From Bacteroidaceae bacterium (GTDB lineage Bacteria; Bacteroidota; Bacteroidia; Bacteroidales; Bacteroidaceae), in NCBI GenBank assembly GCA_017554605.1, contig JAFZIA010000079.1, positions 1 through 53,867 of the forward strand: a stretch of DNA of 53,867 nt, in the 5' to 3' direction. The notes under the pieces were generated by a model. The model ran no database searches, had not been told where the DNA came from, and was given only the letters and a program-made list of their open reading frames with translations. Made by a program: the position numbers and the translations under genes. Positions 1 through 8,272 of the stretch are shown here, one piece after another. The stretch's first letter is position 1. Each line of letters begins with the position of its first letter.

Positions 1-94
1 ACAATTCCGCAACACCCTTAAAACAGCCGTAAGCCGCAATGGCAAGCAAGTGCCCGACCGAGTGCACGCAGTCGTGCGGCACGAGCAAAGGGAA

Positions 95-126
95 CTTGCG
101 ACAATTTCTTTTGTGCAAGGTTTTTT
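95..126 (+). terminator. Rho-independent terminator at left edge
   Basis: A hairpin pairs CTTGC-ACAA (95-104, with one bulged G) with TTGT-GCAAG (111-119) and is followed by GTTTTTT and more T-rich sequence. It would end a plus-strand transcript that enters from outside the window. The bases before it (about 50-90) are GC-rich and also fold, for example GCACG-CAGT-CGTGC, so the transcript could be a structured RNA or the 3' end of a gene to the left. Confidence 0.5.
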
Positions 127-145
127 GTTTCTTTTTTTCGCCAAA

Positions 146-243
146 AAAGAAAACAGAAGAAAACTCTACAATGAGAGAATAGCCGGAGAACAACACCGAG
201 AAGGTGACTGAAAGAGTTATTATCCACACCTTTTTTCTACTGA
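146..243. repeat. Dispersed structured repeat, copy 1
   Basis: From about 169 to 243 this matches 42759-42834 at roughly 85% identity, with one single-base gap. The best-conserved part is a small hairpin, CACC-GAGAA-GGTG, followed by TGAAAGAGTT and a T-run ending in CTACTGA. Both copies lie downstream of genes. Whether it is a mobile-element remnant, a MITE-like sequence or a structured RNA cannot be decided from two copies. See the findings. Confidence 0.6.
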
Positions 244-285
244 GCCGGAAAGTAACAGCAATTCTTAATTGCACATTAAAAACAA

Positions 286-307
286 CAGGGAAGCGATTGC
301 TTCCCTG
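286..307 (-). terminator. Terminator downstream of lgt
   Basis: A perfect 9-bp stem, CAGGGAAGC with GCTTCCCTG, has a 4-base loop and is followed on the minus strand by TTGTTTTT. It lies about 100 bp past the lgt stop codon and is the likely end of the polA-ychF-lgt transcripts. Confidence 0.6.
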
Positions 308-406
308 CGAGGCGACGTGCCGTAGCACACGCTAACTTTTTACAAAGCTGGTATAAAGTTATGGAATTATTGATAGAATACCAACTATAGTATATAAAAA
401 TCCCTT

Positions 407-1231
407 TTATGCCGTTTTTTTACGGCTGTAGAGCATACTTCCGATGCCAATGATGATAAATGGAATACTGAGCCATTGTCCCATATCCAATGCCATTCCT
501 TGCTCAAAATCAACCTGAACCTCCTTTACAAATTCTATAAAGAAGCGGAATGTGAATATTGTGGCAAGGCAGTATCCAAAGTAGAACAGGCTGCCCACCT
601 TTTGCGGGAATTTCTTGTAGAGCAGCCACCCGCCGGTGAATATCAGCAGATAGGCAATGGCCTCGTACAACTGTGCTGGGTGGCGCGGAACATTATCCAC
701 CTGGGCAAATATTATTCCAAGGGGTGAGTCTGTTGCCTTGCCCAATATCTCGCTGTTCATAAAATTTCCCAGGCGTATGCTTGCAGCTACAATGGGGGTT
801 GTTATTGCGATATTGTCGAGCACTTGGGCAAACTTAAGCTTGGTTTTGCGGCAATAGAGCAGTAGGGCTATGAAGAGTCCTATTGTTCCGCCGTGGCTCG
901 CCAGTCCCTGATAGCCTATGAATTTCCAACCCTCGGCTGTCTCTTTTATAGGGAGAATCATCTCCCAAAAGTGGCCGAGATAATAGGACGGCTCATAGAA
1001 CAGGCAGTGTCCCAGGCGTGCTCCAATCAATATTCCGAAGAAACAGTACATAAAGAGCGGCTCAAATAGTTCGTCTTTAATCTTCTGTTTCCTGTAAAGG
1101 TGGGCCATTATAAAATACCCGGCTATAAAACCTATAATCCAGCAGAGTGAATAGTAGCGCACCTCGAATCCGAAAAGCGAGAAAGGGCTTTTGTCGGGGT
1201 CCCAAACAATGGAGCAGGGTAGAGTATTCAT
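407..1231 (-). CDS. lgt: Prolipoprotein diacylglyceryl transferase
   Basis: This inner-membrane enzyme moves a diacylglyceryl group from phosphatidylglycerol to the lipobox cysteine of prolipoproteins, the first step of lipoprotein maturation. The 274-residue protein has several hydrophobic segments and the family signatures: HGGTIG at residues 113-118, RLGNFMNSE at about 153-161, and a GARLGH motif near 70. Length and the short N-terminal lead before the first membrane segment are normal. It follows ychF by 13 bp on the same strand, so the two are probably co-transcribed. Its lipoprotein clients in this window would include the serpin, the C10 protease and the TPR protein. The assignment is secure. 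Confidence 0.97.
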   Translation of the reverse strand: MNTLPCSIVWDPDKSPFSLFGFEVRYYSLCWIIGFIAGYFIMAHLYRKQKIKDELFEPLFMYCFFGILIGARLGHCLFYEPSYYLGHFWEMILPIKETAEGWKFIGYQGLASHGGTIGLFIALLLYCRKTKLKFAQVLDNIAITTPIVAASIRLGNFMNSEILGKATDSPLGIIFAQVDNVPRHPAQLYEAIAYLLIFTGGWLLYKKFPQKVGSLFYFGYCLATIFTFRFFIEFVKEVQVDFEQGMALDMGQWLSIPFIIIGIGSMLYSRKKTA

Positions 1232-1244
1232 TGTTTATTCCACT

Positions 1245-2348
1245 TTATACGTTGAAACGGAAGTGCATAATGTCGCCGTCCTGTACAACATACTCTTTTC
1301 CCTCGACGCTCATTTTTCCGGCCTCTTTTACTGCAGCCTCTGAACCCAATTGTATATAGTCGTCGTACTTTATAACCTCGGCACGGATAAAGCCTTTCTC
1401 AAAGTCGGTGTGTATTACGCCTGCACACTGGGGGGCTTTCCAGCCCTTACGGAAGGTCCACGCCTTTACTTCCATCTCGCCTGCAGTGATGAATGTTTGC
1501 AATGTAAGGAGGCTGTAGATAGCCTTGATAAGGCGGTCGCAACCCGACTCTGTGAGTCCCATATCCTCGAGGAATATCTGTTTCTCCTCGTAGCTCTCGA
1601 GTGCGGCAATCTCCGACTCTGTTTGTGCCGATATTATGAGTAGTTCGGCATTCTCCTCTTTAATAGCTTCGCGTACTGCATCGACATATTTGTTGCCATT
1701 TGCAGCCGATGCCTCGTCGACGTTGCACACATACAGCACAGGTTTTGTTGTGAGCAGGAAGAGGTTCTTTGAAATCTGTTGCTCGTCCTCGGTATCAAAA
1801 ACCACTGTACGGGCCGATTTTCCTGCCTCCAGCGCCTCTTTGTACTGTGTAAGTACGTCGTACTCCAGCTTGGCCTGCTTGTCGCCACCCACACGTGCCT
1901 GCTTCTCCACTCTCTTGATGCGGTTCTCCACTGTCTCAAGGTCCTTCAACTGCAGCTCAATGTCGATAATCTCCTTGTCGCGAAGTGGGTCGACAGAGCC
2001 GTCGACGTGCACAATATTATCGTCGTCGAAGCAACGGAGCACGTGTATGATTGCGTCTGTCTCACGTATGTTGCCAAGGAACTGGTTGCCCAATCCCTCG
2101 CCTTTGCTTGCGCCTTTTACAAGGCCTGCAATATCTACTATTTCGCAAGTTGCGGGTACAATTCGTCCTGGGTGAACAAGTTCTGCAAGTTTATTCAGAC
2201 GTTCGTCGGGTACTGTAATTTGTCCAAGCTGTGCATCGATTGTACAGAATGGGAAGTTTGCTGCCTGTGCCTTCGCACTCGACAAACAGTTGAAAAGAGT
2301 CGATTTTCCTACGTTGGGCAAGCCAACAATTCCTGCTTTAAGAGCCAT
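1245..2348 (-). CDS. ychF: Redox/ribosome-associated GTPase (ATPase) YchF
   Basis: YchF/OLA1 is an Obg-family P-loop protein that prefers ATP over GTP and binds ribosomes. The P-loop GLPNVGKS is at residues 9-16 and a DIAGLVKGAS switch motif at about 70. NVDE stands where classical GTPases have NKxD, which explains the relaxed nucleotide choice, and a C-terminal TGS domain follows. The frame is open to 2432, but the start at 2346-2348 gives the conserved beginning MALKAGIVGLPNVGKS; the extra upstream residues look like leader. The protein is 367 residues, the usual size. It sits between polA and lgt on the same strand. Confidence 0.96.
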   Translation of the reverse strand: MALKAGIVGLPNVGKSTLFNCLSSAKAQAANFPFCTIDAQLGQITVPDERLNKLAELVHPGRIVPATCEIVDIAGLVKGASKGEGLGNQFLGNIRETDAIIHVLRCFDDDNIVHVDGSVDPLRDKEIIDIELQLKDLETVENRIKRVEKQARVGGDKQAKLEYDVLTQYKEALEAGKSARTVVFDTEDEQQISKNLFLLTTKPVLYVCNVDEASAANGNKYVDAVREAIKEENAELLIISAQTESEIAALESYEEKQIFLEDMGLTESGCDRLIKAIYSLLTLQTFITAGEMEVKAWTFRKGWKAPQCAGVIHTDFEKGFIRAEVIKYDDYIQLGSEAAVKEAGKMSVEGKEYVVQDGDIMHFRFNV

Positions 2349-2519
2349 ATTTTTTATTCTTCTATTTAATAATATTCGCAGTGGATTCCAGCCTTTTTTG
2401 TAAGTATCTGAAAATCCACTGCAAAGATACAATCAAACTTGTGTAATACCAAATAATAGATATTTAATATAAGTTTGCTGCCATACTCTGTGTGTGCATT
2501 GCAATATGTGCTGTTCTCA

Positions 2520-5354
2520 TCAGTGTGCCTCTAACCAGTTGTCACCCCAGCCGTAATCGGCAATAAGGGGAACGCTCATTGCAAAGGCACGTTGCATCTC
2601 CTCAATCACAATATTCTGCATTGTCTCTTTTTCCTCGGGCACTACACTGAAGTTGAGTTCGTCGTGTACCTGTAGTATCATTGTAGAGCGCATATCCTCG
2701 CTTCTCATACGACGATAGATGTTTATCATTGCAACCTTTATAATATCGGCTGCACTGCCTTGAATGGGGGCATTTACGGCGTTTCTCTCGGCATATCCGC
2801 GTACTACTGCATTGTGCGAGTTTATGTCGGGCAAGAAACGCTTGCGGCCAAAAATAGTCTCAACGTATCCCTTCTCCCTTGCTTCGGCCTTACATTTTTC
2901 AATGTAGTCGTTTACTCCGCTGTATGTGGCAAAATAATTTTCTATAAGCTCTTTTGCTTCGCGGCGGTCTACGTTCATTCTCTCGGCAAGACCAAATACC
3001 GATATTCCGTATATGATTCCAAAATTGGCAACCTTAGCCTTGCTGCGTTCCTCTTTTGTAACTTCGGCAATGGGCTTCTTGAATACTTTGGCGGCTGTGG
3101 CTGCGTGAATGTCGTACCCGCTGCAAAAATCTTCAATCATATTTTTATCACCGCTCAGATGGGCCATTATACGCAGCTCAATCTGCGAATAGTCGGCTGA
3201 GAAGAATATGTTTCCCTCATCGGGGACAAAGGCCTTGCGCACCTCCTTGCCGTCCTCGTCGCGTATTGGTATATTCTGTAGATTGGGGTTGCTCGAACTC
3301 AGTCGGCCTGTAGCCGTCACCGTCTGGTTGTACGACGTGTGTATCTTTCCAGTGATGGGGTTCACAAGCGCGGGCAGTGCATCTACGTATGTGCTCAGCA
3401 GTTTCTTCAGTCCACGGTATTGCAGAATATGTTTCACGATAGGGTGGCGGTTCTGTACCTGTGTGAGTATCTCCTCCGAAGTTACGTATTGCCCTGTCTT
3501 TGTCTTTTTGGGTTTTTCTATAATTTTCAATTTTCCGAAGAGAATGTCTCCCACCTGTTTGGGCGATGCTATGTTGAACGCTTCTCCTGCCAGACGGAAA
3601 ATCTCCTGCTCCAAATTTGTAATCCTTGCGCTCAGTAGTGACGATGTCTCGCCCAACGCTTTTGTGTCGATGCGCGCGCCGTTACGTTCCATATATGCAA
3701 GTACGGGTACAAGCGGCATTTCAATTTCGTAGAAGAGTTTTTCGAGTCCTTCTTTCTTGAGTTCCTTTTCCAGAATATTCTTCAATCGAAGTGTGATGTC
3801 GGCATCCTCGCAAGCATAGTCGCATATTGCGGCGGGGGCAAGGTCGCGCATATTCTTCTGGTTCTTTCCTTTCTCGCCAATGAGTTCTTCTATCTTTATT
3901 GTCTCGTAGTTCAGATACACCTCGGCAAGATAGTCCATTCCGTGGTGAAGCTCGGGTTGCAGAATGTAGTGGGCTATCATTGTGTCGAAAAGTTCTCCCC
4001 TAAGCTCAATGCCGTAGTTGGCAAGGACTGTGAGGTCGTATTTTATGTTCTGTCCCACTTTAACAATTTTTTTATTTTCGAAAAGAGGACGCATAATTTC
4101 GAGCCGTTTAATTGCTTCGTCTCTTTTTGGCGGAATTGCAACATAAAATGCCTCTCCTTCGGTGTGAGCAAAGCTCACTCCCACAATTTCGGCCAAAATT
4201 GCGTTGGTACTCGTTGTCTCTGTATCGAAGCACACAGATTGACAATTAATCAATACATTTATTAAATTATGTATATCATCTTCTGTATCAATGAGTTTGT
4301 ATGTGTGAGGAGTGCTTTTTAAGCTCAAATGGCTCGATTTTTTTTCTTCGCCCGTATTTTCGGTGGGAAATAAGTCAAAGAGAGTGCCTTTGAAAAGGTC
4401 GGCTTCGGGGGTAGTTGCCTCTTTTTTCTTTTGCTCCTCTTTTTTGTTTCCGTAGCTCTCCTGGTCGAATAGGGTAGGGGAGAGGCTTGTCTTTTTTATT
4501 CTCTCCTTGAGAGCGCGCAGTTCGTAAAAGTCGAGCAGACGTGTGAGCTCCTCTTCGTTTGCTGGTTCGCGCTTGAGCGACTGCATATCGAGTTCAATGG
4601 GTACGTCGGTCTTTATGGTTGCAAGAAATTTGCTGAAGAGAATTTTCTCTCTGTTCTCTTCGACTTTCGTCCGCAGTGCTCCTTTTATTTCACCGGTGCG
4701 GTTGAGCATCTCTTCGATGCTGCCGAATTGTGCCAACAGTTTTTGTGCTGTTTTTTCTCCAACGCCCGGACATCCGGGAATATTATCGCTCGAGTCGCCC
4801 ATCAGTCCCAGCAGGTCTATTATCTGCTCTGTTGTCGATACTCCGAATTTTTCTTTCACCCGTTCGGGGTCCATTACCTCAAATTCCTTGTCGCCGTATT
4901 TGGGGCGGTAGATGAATGTAGTCTCGGACACAAGCTGTCCGTAGTCTTTGTCGGGAGTCATCATATATGTAATAATTCCCCTTTTCTCCGCCTCTTTTGC
5001 CAGTGTGCCTATTACGTCGTCTGCCTCGTAGCCCGCAACTTCGAGTATGGGTATGTTGTATGCTTTTATAATCTCCTTTATCACTGGAACCGATTCGCGT
5101 ATGACCTCGGGGGTCTCCTCGCGCTGTGCCTTGTATGCTTCGTATGCCTCGTGCCTGAATGTTGGTCCTTTGGGGTCGAAAGCAATGCCTATGTGTGTGG
5201 GGTTTTCTTTTTTGAGAACATCTTCGAGGGTGTTCACAAATCCCAGTATTGCCGATGTATTGAACCCTTTGGAGTTTATTCTCGGGTTCTTTATCAGTGC
5301 GTAATATGCACGGTAAATGAGTGCGTATGCATCGAGTAGAAATAGCTTTTCCAT
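2520..5354 (-). CDS. polA: DNA polymerase I
   Basis: This repair and Okazaki-fragment polymerase has three domains. The N-terminal 5'-3' exonuclease starts at MEKLFLLDAYALIYRAYYA and carries YEADDVIGTLA. The central 3'-5' exonuclease contains FDTETT, so proofreading is probably active. The C-terminal polymerase has motif A (DYSQIELRIMAHLSG), motif B (KVANFGIIYG) and motif C (QVHDEL). The frame is open to 5402; the ATG at 5354 is chosen because it begins the conserved N-terminus. That gives 944 residues, normal for Bacteroidetes. It is divergent from the polyprenyl synthetase gene, with 88 bp between the starts, and 171 bp upstream of ychF. Confidence 0.97.
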   Translation of the reverse strand: MEKLFLLDAYALIYRAYYALIKNPRINSKGFNTSAILGFVNTLEDVLKKENPTHIGIAFDPKGPTFRHEAYEAYKAQREETPEVIRESVPVIKEIIKAYNIPILEVAGYEADDVIGTLAKEAEKRGIITYMMTPDKDYGQLVSETTFIYRPKYGDKEFEVMDPERVKEKFGVSTTEQIIDLLGLMGDSSDNIPGCPGVGEKTAQKLLAQFGSIEEMLNRTGEIKGALRTKVEENREKILFSKFLATIKTDVPIELDMQSLKREPANEEELTRLLDFYELRALKERIKKTSLSPTLFDQESYGNKKEEQKKKEATTPEADLFKGTLFDLFPTENTGEEKKSSHLSLKSTPHTYKLIDTEDDIHNLINVLINCQSVCFDTETTSTNAILAEIVGVSFAHTEGEAFYVAIPPKRDEAIKRLEIMRPLFENKKIVKVGQNIKYDLTVLANYGIELRGELFDTMIAHYILQPELHHGMDYLAEVYLNYETIKIEELIGEKGKNQKNMRDLAPAAICDYACEDADITLRLKNILEKELKKEGLEKLFYEIEMPLVPVLAYMERNGARIDTKALGETSSLLSARITNLEQEIFRLAGEAFNIASPKQVGDILFGKLKIIEKPKKTKTGQYVTSEEILTQVQNRHPIVKHILQYRGLKKLLSTYVDALPALVNPITGKIHTSYNQTVTATGRLSSSNPNLQNIPIRDEDGKEVRKAFVPDEGNIFFSADYSQIELRIMAHLSGDKNMIEDFCSGYDIHAATAAKVFKKPIAEVTKEERSKAKVANFGIIYGISVFGLAERMNVDRREAKELIENYFATYSGVNDYIEKCKAEAREKGYVETIFGRKRFLPDINSHNAVVRGYAERNAVNAPIQGSAADIIKVAMINIYRRMRSEDMRSTMILQVHDELNFSVVPEEKETMQNIVIEEMQRAFAMSVPLIADYGWGDNWLEAH

Positions 5355-5416
5355 AATTATCAATAATATTGAATGTAAAAATACACAAATTTTGCGTTTC
5401 AACCTATTCTTTTTAT

Positions 5417-5424
5417 TACTTTTG
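5417..5424 (+). promoter_or_regulatory. Promoter -7 element of polyprenyl synthetase gene
   Basis: TACTTTTG fits the Bacteroidetes TAnnTTTG element. A TTTG lies 22 bp upstream (5391-5394), slightly longer than the usual 19-21 bp. The start codon follows 18 bp downstream. Confidence 0.5.
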
Positions 5425-5442
5425 CAGAAATAGTTTCATACG

Positions 5443-6417
5443 ATGGATATAAAGGAAATAATTCAAAAACCGATACAGGCGGAATTTGCTCAGTTCAAGA
5501 ACTACTATTCGGAGCAGTTCAGGAGTGATGTCCCTTTGCTTGGCAGTGCCCTTGTGCACGTTGCAGGCTCTACGGGCAAAATGATGCGTCCGATACTTCT
5601 GCTGCTTGTTGCCAAGAGCTGTGGCGGAGCAACTACTGCGAGCTTTGCGGCTGCTTCTGCTCTTGAGCTTCTTCACACTGCAAGCCTCTTGCACGATGAT
5701 GTAGTGGACGAGAGTGATATGCGCCGAGGTGTTCCCTCGTTGAATGTTCTTTACTCCAACCGCATTGCCATTCTCACAGGCGACTACCTTTTCTCGTCGT
5801 CGCTCTACAATGCTTCGCTGACAAAAAACGTCGATATAATCGAGAGTCTTTCGCAGCTCGGACGCACTCTTTCGAGCGGTGAGATGCTGCAGTTGCAGCT
5901 ACAGCATCAGGGAGGCTTCAACGAGGAGAAATACTTCGAGGTGATACGTTGCAAGACTGCATCGCTTTTTGCCTGCTGTGGACGATTTGGTGCGCTCTCG
6001 GCTGGTGCCGACCCCGAGCGTGCTGCACAGTTTGCGCGCTTCGGCGAGATTCTTGGAATATGCTTCCAGATAAAGGACGACATTTTCGATTACTACGATA
6101 CAAACATCGGCAAGCCAACGGGCAGTGATATAAGAGAGGGTAAGATAACACTTCCGGCTCTTTATGTGTTGCAAAAATCTACCGATGAAAAGATGGTTGT
6201 CATCAAGAATAAGCTCAACGCTGGCGAGCCGCTAGACGAGGAGCAGATAGCCTGTCTCATAGAGGAGGCGAAGAGTGGGGGAGGAATAGAGTATGCTCTT
6301 GAGAAGATTGAGGAGTACCGCCGCGAGGCATTGGCGCTTCTCTCCAACGATATTCCCGATGATTGCCGCGAGGCACTTACTGCCTATCTCGATTATACAA
6401 TCTCAAGAAGTAAATAA
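5443..6417 (+). CDS. Polyprenyl diphosphate synthase (all-trans)
   Basis: This is a prenyl-chain elongating enzyme that adds isopentenyl diphosphate units to an allylic primer, most likely making the side chain of menaquinone. The two aspartate-rich Mg-binding motifs are visible: DDVVDESD at about residue 85 and KDDIFDYYD at about 212, with GKMMRP near the N-terminus. The length of 324 residues fits the IspB/octaprenyl synthase group. Chain length cannot be read reliably from the sequence. The gene stands alone, with its own promoter and a strong bidirectional terminator behind it. A menaquinone function would serve the quinol-dependent fumarate reductase encoded at 19-23 kb. Confidence 0.93.
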   Translation: MDIKEIIQKPIQAEFAQFKNYYSEQFRSDVPLLGSALVHVAGSTGKMMRPILLLLVAKSCGGATTASFAAASALELLHTASLLHDDVVDESDMRRGVPSLNVLYSNRIAILTGDYLFSSSLYNASLTKNVDIIESLSQLGRTLSSGEMLQLQLQHQGGFNEEKYFEVIRCKTASLFACCGRFGALSAGADPERAAQFARFGEILGICFQIKDDIFDYYDTNIGKPTGSDIREGKITLPALYVLQKSTDEKMVVIKNKLNAGEPLDEEQIACLIEEAKSGGGIEYALEKIEEYRREALALLSNDIPDDCREALTAYLDYTISRSK

Positions 6418-6424
6418 TGGTTTC

Positions 6425-6479
6425 CTTGAATATATTAAAAAAGCAGCGGATAAACCGCTGCTTTTTTAATATATTCAAG
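6425..6479. terminator. Strong bidirectional terminator
   Basis: A perfect 25-bp stem (6425-6449 with 6455-6479) has a 5-base loop. A GC-rich tip is flanked by A-run and T-run arms, so it works in either direction. It separates the converging polyprenyl synthetase and deoC genes. Confidence 0.9.
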
Positions 6480-6493
6480 ATGTATTCTCTTTC

Positions 6494-7432
6494 TTAGAAG
6501 AAGCATTTGTCGCTTCCTGTAATATCGTTCATAAGAACATTGGCAAGGCGGCTCGTACCTATGCGGAACAGCTCATTGGTGAGCCATTCTTCGCCCAAAA
6601 TTTCTTTTACTATGGTGTAGTAAATAAGTGCGTCGTGTACGCTGTTTATTCCTCCGGCAGCTTTGAACCCAATCTTGTTTCCTGTCTTTTCGTAGTACTC
6701 CTTGATTGTCTGGCACATTATGTATGCAGCCTCGGGAGTGGCAGCAGGCGACTCTTTTCCTGTTGAAGTCTTTATAAAGTCGGCACCCGAATATATCGAT
6801 AAAAGCGATGCTTTTTTGATATTCTCGGCACAGCCGAGCGCTCCTGTTTCAATGATTACTTTCAGAGTGTTCTCTCCGCATATACTCTTTAGTTCCTGTA
6901 TCTCGTCGCATACGCTCTCATAGTCGCCGCTTAGGAATTTGCCTACGCACATTACAATGTCAATCTCCGTGGCGCCTTCGTGAATAGCCATAGCAGTCTC
7001 GGCAACCTTTATCTCCTGGAAGGTTTGCGACGAGGGAAATCCTCCCGATACGCAGGCAACACCTACGCTCTCCACTTCGAGTGATTCGCTTACAATCTTT
7101 GCAAAATTAGGGTAGACGCATATTGCTGCTACGCTTGGAATTTCGGGATATTTGTCCTCCAGTTCGTTTACCTTCTCGGTGAGTTGCAGCACACTCTCTT
7201 CGTTATCGGTGCATTTGAGTGTTGTGAGGTCGATGCAGCTAAAGATAAGTTTCTTTACTTCTGCTGTATTATTTGCCTCTACTTTTGTTTCTATTATCTG
7301 CTTAACTTTTTCAGCAACCTCGTTGTCGCTCATTGCAGCAGAATAGTCATTCAATACAAGGTCGTATTTACTCTGTTCCTGTGTGTGGTCGTGACTGTGT
7401 CCGTCACATCCGCAATTACAATGTTCGCTCAT
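6494..7432 (-). CDS. deoC: Deoxyribose-phosphate aldolase with metal-binding-like N-terminus
   Basis: DeoC splits 2-deoxyribose-5-phosphate into glyceraldehyde-3-phosphate and acetaldehyde in deoxynucleoside breakdown. The class I aldolase core is clear: EIDIVMCVGKFLSGDY, VIIETGAL, the Schiff-base lysine in FIKTSTGKE at about residue 217, and GFKAAGGI. At 312 residues it is longer than the short bacterial form and resembles the longer Bacteroides type. The first 20 residues are unusual: MSEHCNCGCDGHSHDHTQEQ is packed with Cys and His and looks like a metal-binding tag. It is the last gene of the mnmG-apt-uvrC-dtd-mazG-deoC run, 15 bp after the MazG-like gene. Confidence 0.95.
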   Translation of the reverse strand: MSEHCNCGCDGHSHDHTQEQSKYDLVLNDYSAAMSDNEVAEKVKQIIETKVEANNTAEVKKLIFSCIDLTTLKCTDNEESVLQLTEKVNELEDKYPEIPSVAAICVYPNFAKIVSESLEVESVGVACVSGGFPSSQTFQEIKVAETAMAIHEGATEIDIVMCVGKFLSGDYESVCDEIQELKSICGENTLKVIIETGALGCAENIKKASLLSIYSGADFIKTSTGKESPAATPEAAYIMCQTIKEYYEKTGNKIGFKAAGGINSVHDALIYYTIVKEILGEEWLTNELFRIGTSRLANVLMNDITGSDKCFF

Positions 7433-7447
7433 ATTCTTTCTTTTTAT

Positions 7448-7774
7448 TCAGTTGTTTATTTTCTTGTTTTCTTTATGCCTGGTAGAGTCTCTTTTTGTCT
7501 TTTTATCGATGTTTTTCTTTAGTGCTTCGGTTAGGTCAATACCTGTCTGGTTCGCTATGCATATAAGCACCCATAGTACATCGGCAAGCTCATCGCCCAG
7601 CTCTTTTTTCTCTCCCTCCTTAAAGGATTGTTCACCGTATGTGCGTGCCATTATGCGTGCAACTTCGCCCACCTCCTCGGTGAGTATTGCCATATTTGTC
7701 ATCTCGTTGAAGTAGCGCACACCGTACTCCTTTATCCAGCAATCTACCTTTTCCTGTGCCTCTTTTATTGTCAT
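7448..7774 (-). CDS. MazG-like nucleotide pyrophosphohydrolase
   Basis: This small all-alpha NTP pyrophosphatase has 108 residues. The MazG/dUTPase-like metal motif is present as EEVGEVARIMA followed by ELGDELADVLW, giving the expected EExxE and ExxD pattern. Such proteins remove non-canonical or excess nucleoside triphosphates. The tail is lysine-rich (KKNIDKKTKRD). It is sandwiched between dtd, with 2 bp between the genes, and deoC, so translation is probably coupled. Substrate is unknown. Confidence 0.9.
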   Translation of the reverse strand: MTIKEAQEKVDCWIKEYGVRYFNEMTNMAILTEEVGEVARIMARTYGEQSFKEGEKKELGDELADVLWVLICIANQTGIDLTEALKKNIDKKTKRDSTRHKENKKINN

Positions 7775-7776
7775 TT

Positions 7777-8229
7777 TTATTCTCTGTTTTTTGAGTCGAT
7801 GAATATTGTCACTGGTCCGTCGTTTATAAGTTCTACCTTCATATCAGCTCCAAAAACGCCTGTCTGAATCTCTTTGTTCATAGCCTTTGTTAGTTCTCTG
7901 CAAAAAGTTTCATACAATGGAACGGATACCTCGGGGGCTGCTGCTTTTATGTACGATGGGCGGTTGCCTTTCTTTGTAGATGCCATAAGTGTGAATTGGC
8001 TCACAGCAAGAATGTCGCCCCCAGTGTCGAGTACCGATAGGTTCATCACTCCTTTTTCATCGTCGAATATACGAAGGTTTACAGCTTTTTTTACGAGCCA
8101 CAAGATGTCCTCAAGATTGTCATCGTCACATATTCCCACAAGTATAAGAAGTCCCTTTTCGATGGACGATTTTATGTGGTTGTCAATTGTAACCGATGCT
8201 TTTTTTACACGCTGTATAAGTATTCTCAT
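7777..8229 (-). CDS. dtd: D-aminoacyl-tRNA deacylase
   Basis: Dtd hydrolyses D-amino acids (and glycine mischarged on tRNA-Ala) from tRNA. The protein of 150 residues begins MRILIQRVKKASVTI and has the catalytic-site motif AVSQFTLMA at about 77-85, followed by KGNRPSY. The second signature near the C-terminus reads TGVFGADMKVELINDGPVT, with the conserved GxxGAxMxVxLxNDGPVT pattern. Length and start are standard. It lies between uvrC (43 bp upstream) and the MazG-like gene. Confidence 0.96.
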   Translation of the reverse strand: MRILIQRVKKASVTIDNHIKSSIEKGLLILVGICDDDNLEDILWLVKKAVNLRIFDDEKGVMNLSVLDTGGDILAVSQFTLMASTKKGNRPSYIKAAAPEVSVPLYETFCRELTKAMNKEIQTGVFGADMKVELINDGPVTIFIDSKNRE

Positions 8230-8272
8230 TTTCTTTTTTTATTAGTCTTTTACTGTGTGCGAAGATACTCTT

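Noticed and set aside
18-227. 69-codon minus-strand frame near the left edge
   Set aside because: Basic, low-complexity translation that runs through the terminator and the structured repeat; no start context.
220-228. TTATCCACA, an exact DnaA-box match
   Set aside because: One 9-mer match is expected by chance about every two windows of this size; no cluster, no AT-rich unwinding element, and the base is changed in the second copy of the repeat.
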